A stretch of 64,000 nt of DNA. Source: Candidatus Omnitrophota bacterium (GTDB lineage Bacteria > Omnitrophota > Gorgyraeia > Zapsychrales > Zapsychraceae). Positions 53,040 through 61,003 of this stretch are shown here, one piece after another. Location of the stretch: contig JAGQKV010000021.1 in the NCBI GenBank assembly GCA_020429915.1, positions 1 to 64,000 of the forward strand, given 5' to 3'. Position numbers and translations under genes: made by a program. The notes beneath the pieces are model-generated. The model was not told where the DNA came from, ran no database searches, and worked only from the letters and a program-made list of their open reading frames with translations. Each line of letters begins with the position of its first letter. Positions within the stretch are counted from its first letter, which is position 1.

Positions 53040-54393
53040 AATTCTCTCCGCCGTTCTCATTATTTTGCTGGCCGCACCGGTGTGGGCCGAAGAAGAGCTT
53101 TACTTCCGGGCCCCGACGCAGCTTCCCCGTGTGACCAGGGAGATGCAGACACCGGGCTACTGGATCGGCCGGATAGCTAATCCGGACCAACTGCTGTTGG
53201 ACCATACCGCTGTTACCGAATTTAACGCGTCGGTCCAGAATCAGCTGGGCCTGACCAAGGATATCACCCGCATGGCCGGCGAATATGACGGTCATTTTCT
53301 GCGACAACAACTAACCGAAAGATTCACCGGCCTTCAAGACAAGAATTGGTCCGGTGTCCCGGAAGGATTCCATGCGGCCATGCAGACGGCGCTGGCAATA
53401 GACGCCGTGGCGGATGAAATTGAGGTGGGCTACGGTGTGATCACCGGCTATGCCGACCAGCGATTTCTTCCGACGGAGACCGGACTGTACGCGGTCCCCG
53501 GTGATATCGATTTTGACGAACTGCAGAACAGCGCGCTTGATATCGGCACGCCCGTTCTTATCCTGCACGCCTCAGCGGACGGACAATGGCTGTATGTCCT
53601 CACGGATCTCAGCGACGGCTGGGTCCGTGCGGATAAAGTCGGTCGATGCTCGCGCGAGGCCTTTCAGGAGTTTGCCGATGCCCGTGCGAATCCGGTCGTC
53701 ATCACCGCTGCCAAGGCCGATGTTTATGTGGATGAGAAGCTCTCTCTGCCGCATGATCACCTGCGTATGGGCGCGATTCTCCCGGCGGCACTGACCGAAT
53801 CGGATCTCTTTCGAAGAGTCCTACTGCCGGTCCGCAACACCGACGGCCGGCTGGCTATCCGGCCGGGCTTCATTGCTTTCGACAAGTCTTCCGCCGGCTA
53901 TTTACCTTTCACGCCGCGGGTGATCATCGAACAGGCCTTCAAACTGCTGAACGCACCGTACGGTTGGGGCGGGATGTACGGGGAACAGGATTGTTCGCGA
54001 TTCATATTGGAGGTATTCACGACGGTGGGCCTGCGCCTGCCGCGCGACTCCGGTCCGCAGGCCAAAAGCGGTCGCCTGCTGGCGCGGTTCGACCTCAAGA
54101 CGCCGCTCGACGAGAAGCGCGGCGTTCTGCAGGGAGTTATGCCGGGTTCGGTGGTTCTGACGATGCGCGGACATATCATGCTCTATCTCGGAACCGTTGA
54201 CGGACGTCCGTACGCGATTCATTCGTTTTGGGCCTACCGGGAGCCGGCACAGGAGGGGGACCGGGTGCGCGTGGTCAACCGCGTGGCGGTCAGCGATCTC
54301 GATCTAGGGGAAGGATCCGCGAAGGGCTCGCTTTTGAAGCGGCTGACAGGTGTCGTGGACGTCAGCGCCGTCGGTGCGGTCGAGGAGGAGTAA
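53029..54393 (+). CDS. SH3-NlpC/P60 endopeptidase (YkfC-like)
   Basis: 454 aa. Signal peptide MINKILSAVLIILLAAPVWA, an N-terminal region with bacterial SH3-like folds (about 90-310, with VGYGVITGYADQRFLPT and SDGWVRADKV) and a C-terminal NlpC/P60 peptidase with Cys322 (GEQDCSRF), His382 (RGHIMLYLG) and His398. The architecture matches gamma-D-Glu-L-diamino acid endopeptidases of the YkfC type that release L-Ala-D-Glu from murein peptides. The next gene encodes the matching dipeptide epimerase. It overlaps the L,D-transpeptidase gene by 11 bp. Confidence 0.88.
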   Translation: MINKILSAVLIILLAAPVWAEEELYFRAPTQLPRVTREMQTPGYWIGRIANPDQLLLDHTAVTEFNASVQNQLGLTKDITRMAGEYDGHFLRQQLTERFTGLQDKNWSGVPEGFHAAMQTALAIDAVADEIEVGYGVITGYADQRFLPTETGLYAVPGDIDFDELQNSALDIGTPVLILHASADGQWLYVLTDLSDGWVRADKVGRCSREAFQEFADARANPVVITAAKADVYVDEKLSLPHDHLRMGAILPAALTESDLFRRVLLPVRNTDGRLAIRPGFIAFDKSSAGYLPFTPRVIIEQAFKLLNAPYGWGGMYGEQDCSRFILEVFTTVGLRLPRDSGPQAKSGRLLARFDLKTPLDEKRGVLQGVMPGSVVLTMRGHIMLYLGTVDGRPYAIHSFWAYREPAQEGDRVRVVNRVAVSDLDLGEGSAKGSLLKRLTGVVDVSAVGAVEEE

Positions 54394-54394
54394 C

Positions 54395-55483
54395 GTGCCG
54401 CGGTCAAGAATCAGATCCTTTCAAATCACCGATCTCACCGCCGAACTGAATCAACCCTTTCGCATCAGTTCCGGCCAGCATGACGAACTGAAGAATCTGC
54501 TCATCACGATCACCCTGGACGATGGGACGACGGGGCTCGGCGAGGCGGCGGTGGCCAATCACATCACCGGCGAGACCTTGGCCCAGGCCCGGCGCAATTT
54601 ATGGAAGGCTGGGGAATTGTGCGTCGGCAGACCGGTCGGTACTGCCCAATGGATTTCCTCAAATTTGCACTGTAGATTCGCGCAGAATCCGGCGGTGATC
54701 GGGGCGGTGGATACGGCCCTGTTGGACGCGCGGACCCGCCACGACCGGATCCCGCTGTGGCGGTATTTCGGCAAGACGGCCCGGGCGCTGCAGAGTGACG
54801 TCACGATCGTCCTGGCGGATCTCGAGGAAACCCGTGACTCAATCAACCGGTTTTACCGGCAGGGATTCCGTATGTTTAAGGTAAAAATCGGACGCGACCT
54901 CGACCGCGACATCAAACGCATCCTGCTGTTTAAGGACCTGGCCCCGGGGTGTCCGGTCATCGTCGATGCCAATCAAGGTTACACACCGGCGGAGATGGTC
55001 CGTTTTGTCGACCAGCTCAAGCGCCGCCAGGCGCGGCTGGACCTGATCGAACAGCCTGTCCCGCGCGAGGACTGGCAGGGACTGCAGGAGATCGAACGCA
55101 AGACCCGCATCCCGGTCTGCGCGGATGAAAGCGCACGGACGCTAAAGGATGTGCACAAGATTATTAAGTACAAACTTTGCTCGGCCGTGAATATCAAGAT
55201 CATGAAGTGCGGACTTTTTCATGGACAGCGTATTGCGCGGTTGTGTCAGGATCATGGAATCCGTCTTATGATCGGCGGGATGATGGAGAGCGGCATCGCC
55301 ATGACCGCCTCGGCGCACCTTGCGGCAGGTATGGGCGGCTTTACTTATATCGATCTGGACACGCCGTTTTTTATCAAAGGCGCGGTGGAGCGCCATCCGT
55401 ATCTGTCTCCCTCCGGACGCTACACCTTGGGTGCCGTGCCGGCGGGGATCGGGTTGAACAGGGACCAGCTGTATGATGGATAG
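54395..55483 (+). CDS. Dipeptide epimerase (L-Ala-D/L-Glu type, enolase superfamily)
   Basis: 362 aa from GTG 54395 with GGAGGAG upstream, one base after the preceding stop codon. Catalytic residues fall at the classic positions of L-Ala-D/L-Glu epimerases: Lys162 and Lys164 (KVKIG), metal ligands Asp191 (DANQGY), Glu219 (EQPV) and Asp244 (DESA), and Lys268 (NIKIMK). The late DLDTPFF segment is also typical of this group. It converts L-Ala-D-Glu from peptidoglycan into L-Ala-L-Glu, which ordinary peptidases can cleave. Substrate is inferred from the neighbouring endopeptidase; other dipeptides are possible. Confidence 0.9.
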   Translation: MPRSRIRSFQITDLTAELNQPFRISSGQHDELKNLLITITLDDGTTGLGEAAVANHITGETLAQARRNLWKAGELCVGRPVGTAQWISSNLHCRFAQNPAVIGAVDTALLDARTRHDRIPLWRYFGKTARALQSDVTIVLADLEETRDSINRFYRQGFRMFKVKIGRDLDRDIKRILLFKDLAPGCPVIVDANQGYTPAEMVRFVDQLKRRQARLDLIEQPVPREDWQGLQEIERKTRIPVCADESARTLKDVHKIIKYKLCSAVNIKIMKCGLFHGQRIARLCQDHGIRLMIGGMMESGIAMTASAHLAAGMGGFTYIDLDTPFFIKGAVERHPYLSPSGRYTLGAVPAGIGLNRDQLYDG

Positions 55484-56648
55484 TACCGGCGCGATAATCG
55501 CGGTTTTAATCCTGATCGAGGCCGTTGTGTTGACGGCGGCCGGGCATCCGCGGACCAAGCGCTTCTTTAAGTTTCTGCCGGCGGTGTTCTGGATCTATTT
55601 CCTGCCGATGCTTGCCGCGACCTGCGGGCTCCTCGATTCGGGTCATCCGGTGTACGGAAAAATCACCAAGACCCTGCTGCCGGCGGGTTTGTTCCTTCTC
55701 TTGTTATGTGTCGACGTGAAGGCCGTGCTGCGTTTGGGACCGAAGGCGTTGGGGATGATGCTGGCGGGCAGCGCGGGAATTATGCTGGGGACGGTAACGG
55801 TATTCGCGGTTTATCGTCATATAGTCGGCGCGCACATGTGGCCCGGTTTCGGGGCCTTGTCTGCGTCGTGGATGGGCGGCAGCGCGAACATGGTCGCGGT
55901 CAAGGAGGCGCTGGAGACACCCGACGAGGTCTTCCTGCCGATGGTGATCGTCGATACCATCATCCCGTATTTCTGGATGGGGCTTTTGGTGACGGCCGCG
56001 GCATGGCAGCCGGTGATCGATCGCTTCAACAACGCGGACAGCGCGGTGCTGGCCGAGCTCGACCGGCGTCTGGCCCAGCTCGAGAAGGGCGAGGCAGGCA
56101 AATTCCATCCCGGTTTTGCCCTGTTGATCGTCGCAACGGCCCTGGCCGGCGGGTTTCTCTGCAAATGGATCGCCGGGATCCTGCCCGAGATCAAGGGGGT
56201 AATCTCCACTTACGCGTGGACGGTCATCCTGGCCTCGGTACTGGGGCTGGTGTGTTCCTTTACCAGGATCAATCGGCTGCAGCAGCACGGTTCCGAAAGG
56301 ATCGGCTACTGGATCCTGTATTTGGTTTTGACGTCCATCGGTGCCAAGGCGAGCCTGCAGGACGCCGGCGCGGCGGTGACGCTGCTCGGCGCCGGGTTTC
56401 TCATCGTGATCATCCACGCGATTGTGCTGCTGATCGCCGCGCGGCTGCTGCGCGCCCCGATATTCCTGGCGGCGGCAGCCAGCCAGGCAAATATGGGCGG
56501 CGTCGTCTCCGCCCCGATCGTCGCCGAGGTATATCACCCCGGTCTGGCCTCGGTCGGCCTCCTGATGGCCGTCTTCGGCGGAATTATGGGAACTTACTTC
56601 GGCCTGATCACCGGCCAGCTGTGCCGGTGGTTGGCGGGGGGAGGGTAA
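55473..56648 (+). CDS. DUF819-family membrane protein
   Basis: 391 aa, about ten membrane helices. Family phrases: GFGALSASWMGGSANMVAVKEAL (a GG-S-AN motif in the first half) and AAASQANMGGVVSAPIVAEVYHP (its counterpart in the second half), separated by a hydrophilic linker (NADSAVLAELDRRLAQLEKGEA). The inverted-repeat layout suggests a secondary transporter. DUF819 proteins often sit beside dipeptide epimerases; a role in moving murein-derived peptides or amino acids is an inference from that. It overlaps the epimerase gene by 11 bp. Confidence 0.85.
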   Translation: MMDSTGAIIAVLILIEAVVLTAAGHPRTKRFFKFLPAVFWIYFLPMLAATCGLLDSGHPVYGKITKTLLPAGLFLLLLCVDVKAVLRLGPKALGMMLAGSAGIMLGTVTVFAVYRHIVGAHMWPGFGALSASWMGGSANMVAVKEALETPDEVFLPMVIVDTIIPYFWMGLLVTAAAWQPVIDRFNNADSAVLAELDRRLAQLEKGEAGKFHPGFALLIVATALAGGFLCKWIAGILPEIKGVISTYAWTVILASVLGLVCSFTRINRLQQHGSERIGYWILYLVLTSIGAKASLQDAGAAVTLLGAGFLIVIIHAIVLLIAARLLRAPIFLAAAASQANMGGVVSAPIVAEVYHPGLASVGLLMAVFGGIMGTYFGLITGQLCRWLAGGG

Positions 56649-56657
56649 TTGTAAAAG

Positions 56658-56689
56658 TGTAGGGGGTTCAAGGGATTGAACCCCCTACA
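56658..56689. terminator. Strong hairpin at the end of the murein operon
   Basis: Perfect 14-bp inverted repeat (56658-56671 with 56676-56689, starting TGTAGGGGGTT), loop GGGA. There is no T-run on the + strand, so termination is likely but not certain; it could also be a repeat-derived hairpin. Confidence 0.5.
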
Positions 56690-56747
56690 TGCCTTCTATT
56701 TCCATCGTTTTTATGCATCGCTCTGTCGCAATCCCTCCGATAAATGC

Positions 56748-56753
56748 TACAAT
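56748..56753 (+). promoter_or_regulatory. -10 box of the alcohol dehydrogenase gene
   Basis: TACAAT, with a poor -35 about 17 nt upstream. A short GC-rich hairpin follows (TCCGC / GCGGA). The leader of about 60 nt contains AAAGGAG before the ATG at 56821. Confidence 0.35.
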
Positions 56754-56820
56754 ACTTGTCCGCAAGCGCGGAAAAGTAGATATTTCCTGCCATCAGTCTT
56801 TCTTCATGAAAGGAGTCCAT

Positions 56821-57882
56821 ATGACCACCGCCACCAGTATCAAGACCAAGACCTACGCCGCCAAGTCGGCTGATAAGCCGCTGGAGCTGTTTGAGATCGA
56901 ACGCCGCGAACCGCGTGCCGGGGAGGTGCTGATCGAGATCCTGTTCTGCGGCGTGTGCCACTCCGACATCCATCAGGCCCGCAATGAATGGCACAACACC
57001 GTTTATCCCTGCGTCCCCGGCCATGAGATCGTGGGGAAGGTCACCAAGGTCGGAGCGGACGTTACCAGGTTCAAGGAAGGCGACATCGCCGCGGTCGGCT
57101 GCCTGGTCGATTCCTGCCGGACCTGCAGCGCATGCGCAGAAGATCTCGAACAACATTGCGAGGAAGGCCCGACGTTTACGTATAACGGGGAAGACCGCAC
57201 CACCAAGGAGAACACCTGCGGCGGGTATTCCCAGAGGATCGTGGTCGACGAGCACTTTGTCCTGAAGGTCCCGAAGAACCTCGACCTGGCCGCGACGGCG
57301 CCGCTGTTGTGCGCGGGGATCACGACTTATTCTCCGATCCGCCGCTTTAATGTCACGGTCGGACAAAAGGTCGGTATCGTCGGTCTGGGCGGCCTGGGGC
57401 ATATGGGTGTCAAGTTCGCCGCGGCCATGGGCGCGCATGTCGCGGTCTTCAGCCGTTCCCGGTCTAAAGAAGCCGATGCCAAACGGCTCGGCGCCAAGGA
57501 GGTTGTTATTTCGACCGACGATGCCGAGATGCAGAAACACGCCGGGACATTTGATTTCATCCTCGATACGGTCGCCGCCGACCACGACGTGAATATCTAC
57601 CTGAACCTGCTCAAGCGCGGCGGCAATATGTGTCTGGTCGGCGCGCCGGAAAATCCGCTTAACGTCGCCGCCTTTTCGCTGATCTTCCAGCGCCACAACC
57701 TGGCCGGGTCGTTGATCGGCGGGATCAAGGAGACCCAGGAGATGCTCGACTTCTGCGGTGAAAAGAACATCGTCTGCGACATCGAGTTGATCACCATCGA
57801 TCAAATCAACGAAGCGTACGAAAGGGTCCTTAAGAGTGACGTAAAGTACCGCTTCGTAATCGATATGAAGTCGCTTCAGTAA
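56821..57882 (+). CDS. Zinc-dependent NAD(P)H alcohol dehydrogenase (CAD/YahK-like)
   Basis: 353 aa. The ATG at 56821 has AAAGGAG 7 nt upstream; the longer frame from 56689 runs through a hairpin and promoter and is rejected. Catalytic zinc ligands in CGVCHSDIH and GHEIVG, structural-zinc cysteines in DSCRTCSACAEDLEQHC, the NADP-binding GLGGLGHMGVK and the GGYSQ and LLCAGITTYSP segments place it in the cinnamyl-alcohol/YahK group of aldehyde reductases. It probably reduces aldehydes with NADPH. Single gene. Confidence 0.93.
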   Translation: MTTATSIKTKTYAAKSADKPLELFEIERREPRAGEVLIEILFCGVCHSDIHQARNEWHNTVYPCVPGHEIVGKVTKVGADVTRFKEGDIAAVGCLVDSCRTCSACAEDLEQHCEEGPTFTYNGEDRTTKENTCGGYSQRIVVDEHFVLKVPKNLDLAATAPLLCAGITTYSPIRRFNVTVGQKVGIVGLGGLGHMGVKFAAAMGAHVAVFSRSRSKEADAKRLGAKEVVISTDDAEMQKHAGTFDFILDTVAADHDVNIYLNLLKRGGNMCLVGAPENPLNVAAFSLIFQRHNLAGSLIGGIKETQEMLDFCGEKNIVCDIELITIDQINEAYERVLKSDVKYRFVIDMKSLQ

Positions 57883-57929
57883 CCGCAATCATTTCCGCCG
57901 GTAGGAACAGCGAGCGGCTGCCGTTAAAT

Positions 57930-57995
57930 ATGGATAGAACCGACATTTATCGCTTGATGTATTTTACCCTGTTGGGAAAGGGCCTGGGATTGTGA
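57930..57995 (+). CDS. Possible 21-aa leader peptide
   Basis: ATG at 57930, stop TGA at 57993-57995; hydrophobic, basic C-terminal half (MYFTLLGKGLGL). Its stop overlaps the GTG start of the next small ORF (GTGA), the layout of translational coupling. There is no ribosome site. Too short for composition tests, so only a candidate. Confidence 0.25.
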   Translation: MDRTDIYRLMYFTLLGKGLGL

Positions 57996-58234
57996 GTGGG
58001 GTGGAGGAGGCCCGCCGCAATGCGCGGACAAAGCGCATCCTCATCATCTTCGGTGCGATCTTCATCGGGTTGAATTATCACACGGTCATCGTCTATACTG
58101 TCCGGGTCGAGCAGGCAACGAAGTGCGGCCCGCAGACCATCGAAACTCAGGAGGAAGTCGAGAACTGCCGCAACCGGATCCGCTATTGGGACGTCTTCTT
58201 CCGCTTCCGGGATTTGAAGATGCCGTTTAGCTGA
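57992..58234 (+). CDS. Small single-helix membrane protein, unknown
   Basis: 80 aa with a GTG start. A basic N-terminus (EEARRNARTKR) precedes one membrane segment (ILIIFGAIFIGLNYHTVIVYTV), then a soluble tail with two Cys residues. No family recognised. GGAGG-like purine sequence lies within, not before, the start, so the start is uncertain. Confidence 0.4.
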   Translation: MSGVEEARRNARTKRILIIFGAIFIGLNYHTVIVYTVRVEQATKCGPQTIETQEEVENCRNRIRYWDVFFRFRDLKMPFS

Positions 58235-58284
58235 GGCCGTTGTATCGGATTTACTCCGTACCCGGGGGCAGTTAAAAAAACTAT

Positions 58285-58312
58285 TTGACATTTTCCAAAG
58301 TGCCGCTAAACT
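58285..58312 (+). promoter_or_regulatory. Promoter upstream of the heme-uptake region
   Basis: Perfect TTGACA (58285-58290), 16-nt spacer, TAAACT (58307-58312). It drives the attenuated leader at 58319-58434. No Fur-type box is recognisable beside it. Confidence 0.55.
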
Positions 58313-58318
58313 AAGTAC

Positions 58319-58434
58319 ATATTTGACGTATTTAACGGCCGTGCACCGGCCGTTGCGTCATTTTGCTTGAGGCAGGAGATCTTCGAATCCAGAGCCCGCT
58401 TTTCTCATATTTTGAGAGGCGGGTTTTCTTTTTT
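58319..58434 (+). ncRNA. Candidate small RNA or attenuator leader
   Basis: About 115 nt between the promoter at 58285 and a good intrinsic terminator. It contains a GC-rich hairpin (AACGGCCG / CGGCCGTT at about 58333-58353). No riboswitch class or known RNA family is recognised. It may be an independent small RNA or a leader that controls read-through into the genes from 58467 onward. Confidence 0.35.
58395..58434 (+). terminator. Intrinsic terminator/attenuator
   Basis: Stem with CCCGC (58395-58399) pairing GCGGG (58419-58423), extended by a T/G-A rich inner part, then TTTTCTTTTTT. It lies between the promoter and the first gene of the region. Confidence 0.7.
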
Positions 58435-58466
58435 ACCAACCTTTTACCCAACGACGGGGGAAGAAC

Positions 58467-58727
58467 ATGGCTTATGTTTCCATTGAGGCGGATGAATGCC
58501 GTGCGTACGTAAAAAACGGAAAACTCCGTTTTCAGGCGCGTAAGGTCAATTGTGCGGGGGAGGTCACCGGACAGGTAACGGTCTCTTTGCCGGTGGAATT
58601 GGCGGTCCATTTTCGTCAGGTGGCCGATCTCGATGAGGATATCTCATGCGAGCCAAGGGCCAAAAAACAGACAAACCGTATCCGGGATATTCTCGGCGAT
58701 GAATCTGAGCATGCAGGACAAGAATAA
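58467..58727 (+). CDS. Small protein of unknown function (86 aa)
   Basis: ATG with GGGGGAAG 9 nt upstream. Soluble and mostly beta-rich in the first 45 residues (MAYVSIEADECRAYVKNGK), with a charged C-terminus; two Cys in the first half and one later (SCEP). No family recognised. It overlaps the YezD-like gene and precedes the heme receptor, so it may belong to the same transcription unit. Confidence 0.6.
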   Translation: MAYVSIEADECRAYVKNGKLRFQARKVNCAGEVTGQVTVSLPVELAVHFRQVADLDEDISCEPRAKKQTNRIRDILGDESEHAGQE

Positions 58728-58866
58728 AAACAAACTCAACCAAGACGTGATCGATGAAATTGTAGAATCCATTCAGAGTATCGATTTCGGAGAGATCCTT
58801 ATTGTCGTCCATGACGCACGGGTCGTTCAAATCGAGAAAAAGGTCAAAAAGAGATTTAACAAGTAA
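58699..58866 (+). CDS. YezD-family small protein (DUF2292)
   Basis: 55 aa (ATG at 58699; ATG 58711 is an alternative). The family core is clear: IDEIVESIQSIDFGEILIVVHD followed by ARVVQIEKKVK. Members are small cytoplasmic proteins often found beside sulfur, iron or metal-uptake genes; no biochemical function is established. It overlaps the preceding small gene by 29 bp, and the TonB receptor starts 94 bp downstream. Confidence 0.8.
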   Translation: MNLSMQDKNKNKLNQDVIDEIVESIQSIDFGEILIVVHDARVVQIEKKVKKRFNK

Positions 58867-58960
58867 GGCTACCGCGCCCGCGGAGCACAGACACAAGGAC
58901 CCATCTAAATGCCGACTGGACATCCAGAGAAGTTTAGAGAAGATGTGAAAGGATATCACA

Positions 58961-60982
58961 ATGAAAATGCACGGAAGGACTGTATTTTCACTTCTTCTCT
59001 CCATCGAGTTGGCACTCGTATTCCCCTCCACAGCAAAGGCAGACGAATCAACCGGACAGTGGGATAAAGTCGTCGTTATCGGCACCCGCACGGAAAACCG
59101 TCTGCTCGACTCCCCCCAGGCCGCCGCGGTCATAACGGCGGAAGATATCGAAAATCAAGCCGCCCAGGACATCGGTGACGCGCTGGACCAGATTCCCGGC
59201 GTGCACATCGACGGCGGCCCGCGGTCGCTCGGTGAACAAATCAATATCCGGGGGCTCGGCGGAGCCCGGGTGCAGGTCCGCACGGACGGGGCCCGCACGG
59301 ATTTCCTCACCGGACATAAGGGGCGGCTTTTTATTGACCCGGAGAACATCAAACAGATCGAAGTCCTGCGCGGGGGCGGTTCGGCCCTGTACGGATCCGA
59401 CGCGATCGGCGGGGTCGTGAACATCATTACCAAGGACCCCTCCGACATGCTGGCCGAGGATAAGACTTTCGGTGTCCGCGGCGGTTTTCAGTACGATTCC
59501 GTTAATGAGGGCTTTCGTAAAAACGGTCAGATCTTCTTCCGTCCGGTCGAAGAATGGGAGTATCTCGCCGCGACCAGCCATTGGCAGACCGGAGACGAGA
59601 TCGACTTGGGCAGCGGACTGAAGCTGGGAACGTCGCAGCAGCGCGGCTATGAGTCGCTCAGCAAGCTGATCTTCCATCCCGGCGAAGAGAGCGATCTTTA
59701 CTTCACGTACAATCGTTTTTCCGATGAGGCCGTGCTCCCGGGGAATCCCGCCTCCGAGCTGGACCCGACGGACAATTTCCCGCTGGGCCGGGACACCGAA
59801 CGTGAATTGTTCCAGCTGGGTTACCGTAATCAATCCGGCATCGGCTTTTTCGGCGGACTCGACGTCAATGTGTATTACCACACCACCGAAGTCCGCGAGG
59901 AACGTGAGGACGGAACGTTCCGTATCGAAGACCGCGAGATCAACACCTTCGGGTTCGAGATTAAAAACTCGAACGTGGTGGAGGCCGGCGAAATGGTTCA
60001 CGTGATCACTTACGGTTTTGAGAAATACAAGGACATCGTCAGCGGCAATCAGGTTTCCACCGGCGGGAGCGCGGGGATCAGCAGTTTTCCCAACGGGAAT
60101 TTCCTCGGGCTGGGGGCTTTTCTGCAGGATGAAATCAGTCTGTTCGACGACCGCTTGCGGATTATTCCGGCGGTACGCTGGGACAGGTTCGAATCCCATT
60201 CATCCGGCAATGCCGAAAACAGCGACGACCAGGTCAGTCCCAAGATCGGCGCCGTTTACAAGGTCACAGAAGACATGAGCGTTTTTACCAACTACGGGTT
60301 GGGATTTCGCGCGCCGCGTTTGCTGGAATTATATCCTTCCGGGACCCACTTCGTCTTTAATACCTTTGTCGCCAATCCCAACCTGGTACCGGAGGAAAGC
60401 CGGAACTTTGAGGCCGGTGTGCGGGGACAATGGAAACGCCTGACATATGAGAGTATCTTTTATCGAATCGATGCGGATGACTTCATTGAGGCGTTGGTCC
60501 TGCCGGACGATTTCTTCATGCTGGAGATCTTCGGAACCACCGAGCATCGTAACGTCAGCGACGCCAAGATTTGGGGCGTGGAGAACTATCTCGAATATGA
60601 CCTCGGCGGGGGATTCTCCACCTATGCCACGTTCGAGTTCACCCGCGGGAAGAATGATACCGACGGCACCGACCTGACCGGGATCATGCCGAAGAACGGA
60701 CGCTGGGGATTGGTATATAATCACGAGGAGTACGGCTTTCGCGGGGCGGTGGAAGGGGAATTTGCCGGCCGCCAAACCAATCCGGGTATCAGTGAAGACA
60801 AGACCGCCGGATACGCGGTGTGGGATGTCAAGCTCTCCCAGAAATTGCCGTGGTGGGAAGGTTCCAAGGTCCATTTCGGCGTCGAGAACGTTTTCGACAA
60901 GGCTTACAGGCCGCATCTGTCCAGTATCCAGGCGCCCGGCCGTAACTTTGTCGTCGGCATATCGCAAACATTTCAATGGTAA
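58961..60982 (+). CDS. TonB-dependent receptor, probable heme receptor
   Basis: 673 aa. Signal peptide (cleavage near AKA-DES), a TonB-box-like KVVVIGTR (36-43), a plug domain (SPQAAAVITAEDIE, IPGVHIDGGPRSLGEQINIRGLGG, EVLRGGGSALYGSDAIGGVVNI) and a 22-strand type barrel ending in the aromatic FQW. The FRAPRLLELYP segment is typical of HmuR/hemoglobin-type receptors. A heme substrate is inferred from the four hmu-type genes that follow. AAAGGA lies before the ATG at 58961; ATG 58967 is a possible alternative. Confidence 0.92.
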   Translation: MKMHGRTVFSLLLSIELALVFPSTAKADESTGQWDKVVVIGTRTENRLLDSPQAAAVITAEDIENQAAQDIGDALDQIPGVHIDGGPRSLGEQINIRGLGGARVQVRTDGARTDFLTGHKGRLFIDPENIKQIEVLRGGGSALYGSDAIGGVVNIITKDPSDMLAEDKTFGVRGGFQYDSVNEGFRKNGQIFFRPVEEWEYLAATSHWQTGDEIDLGSGLKLGTSQQRGYESLSKLIFHPGEESDLYFTYNRFSDEAVLPGNPASELDPTDNFPLGRDTERELFQLGYRNQSGIGFFGGLDVNVYYHTTEVREEREDGTFRIEDREINTFGFEIKNSNVVEAGEMVHVITYGFEKYKDIVSGNQVSTGGSAGISSFPNGNFLGLGAFLQDEISLFDDRLRIIPAVRWDRFESHSSGNAENSDDQVSPKIGAVYKVTEDMSVFTNYGLGFRAPRLLELYPSGTHFVFNTFVANPNLVPEESRNFEAGVRGQWKRLTYESIFYRIDADDFIEALVLPDDFFMLEIFGTTEHRNVSDAKIWGVENYLEYDLGGGFSTYATFEFTRGKNDTDGTDLTGIMPKNGRWGLVYNHEEYGFRGAVEGEFAGRQTNPGISEDKTAGYAVWDVKLSQKLPWWEGSKVHFGVENVFDKAYRPHLSSIQAPGRNFVVGISQTFQW

Positions 60983-61003
60983 ACCACTAGTGAGGAGGTC
61001 GCA

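Noticed and set aside
55706..56662. 318-aa + strand frame inside the DUF819 gene
   Set aside because: Out-of-frame shadow rich in Arg and Gly; the DUF819 frame has membrane helices and family motifs.
56689..56820. 44-codon N-terminal extension of the alcohol dehydrogenase
   Set aside because: It covers a -10 box and hairpin; the ATG at 56821 has a good ribosome site and gives the normal family start.
58382..58390. tRNA T-loop-like TTCGAATCC, possible tRNA or att-site remnant
   Set aside because: No acceptor stem, D arm or anticodon arm can be folded around it, and no integrase or matching direct repeat is present.
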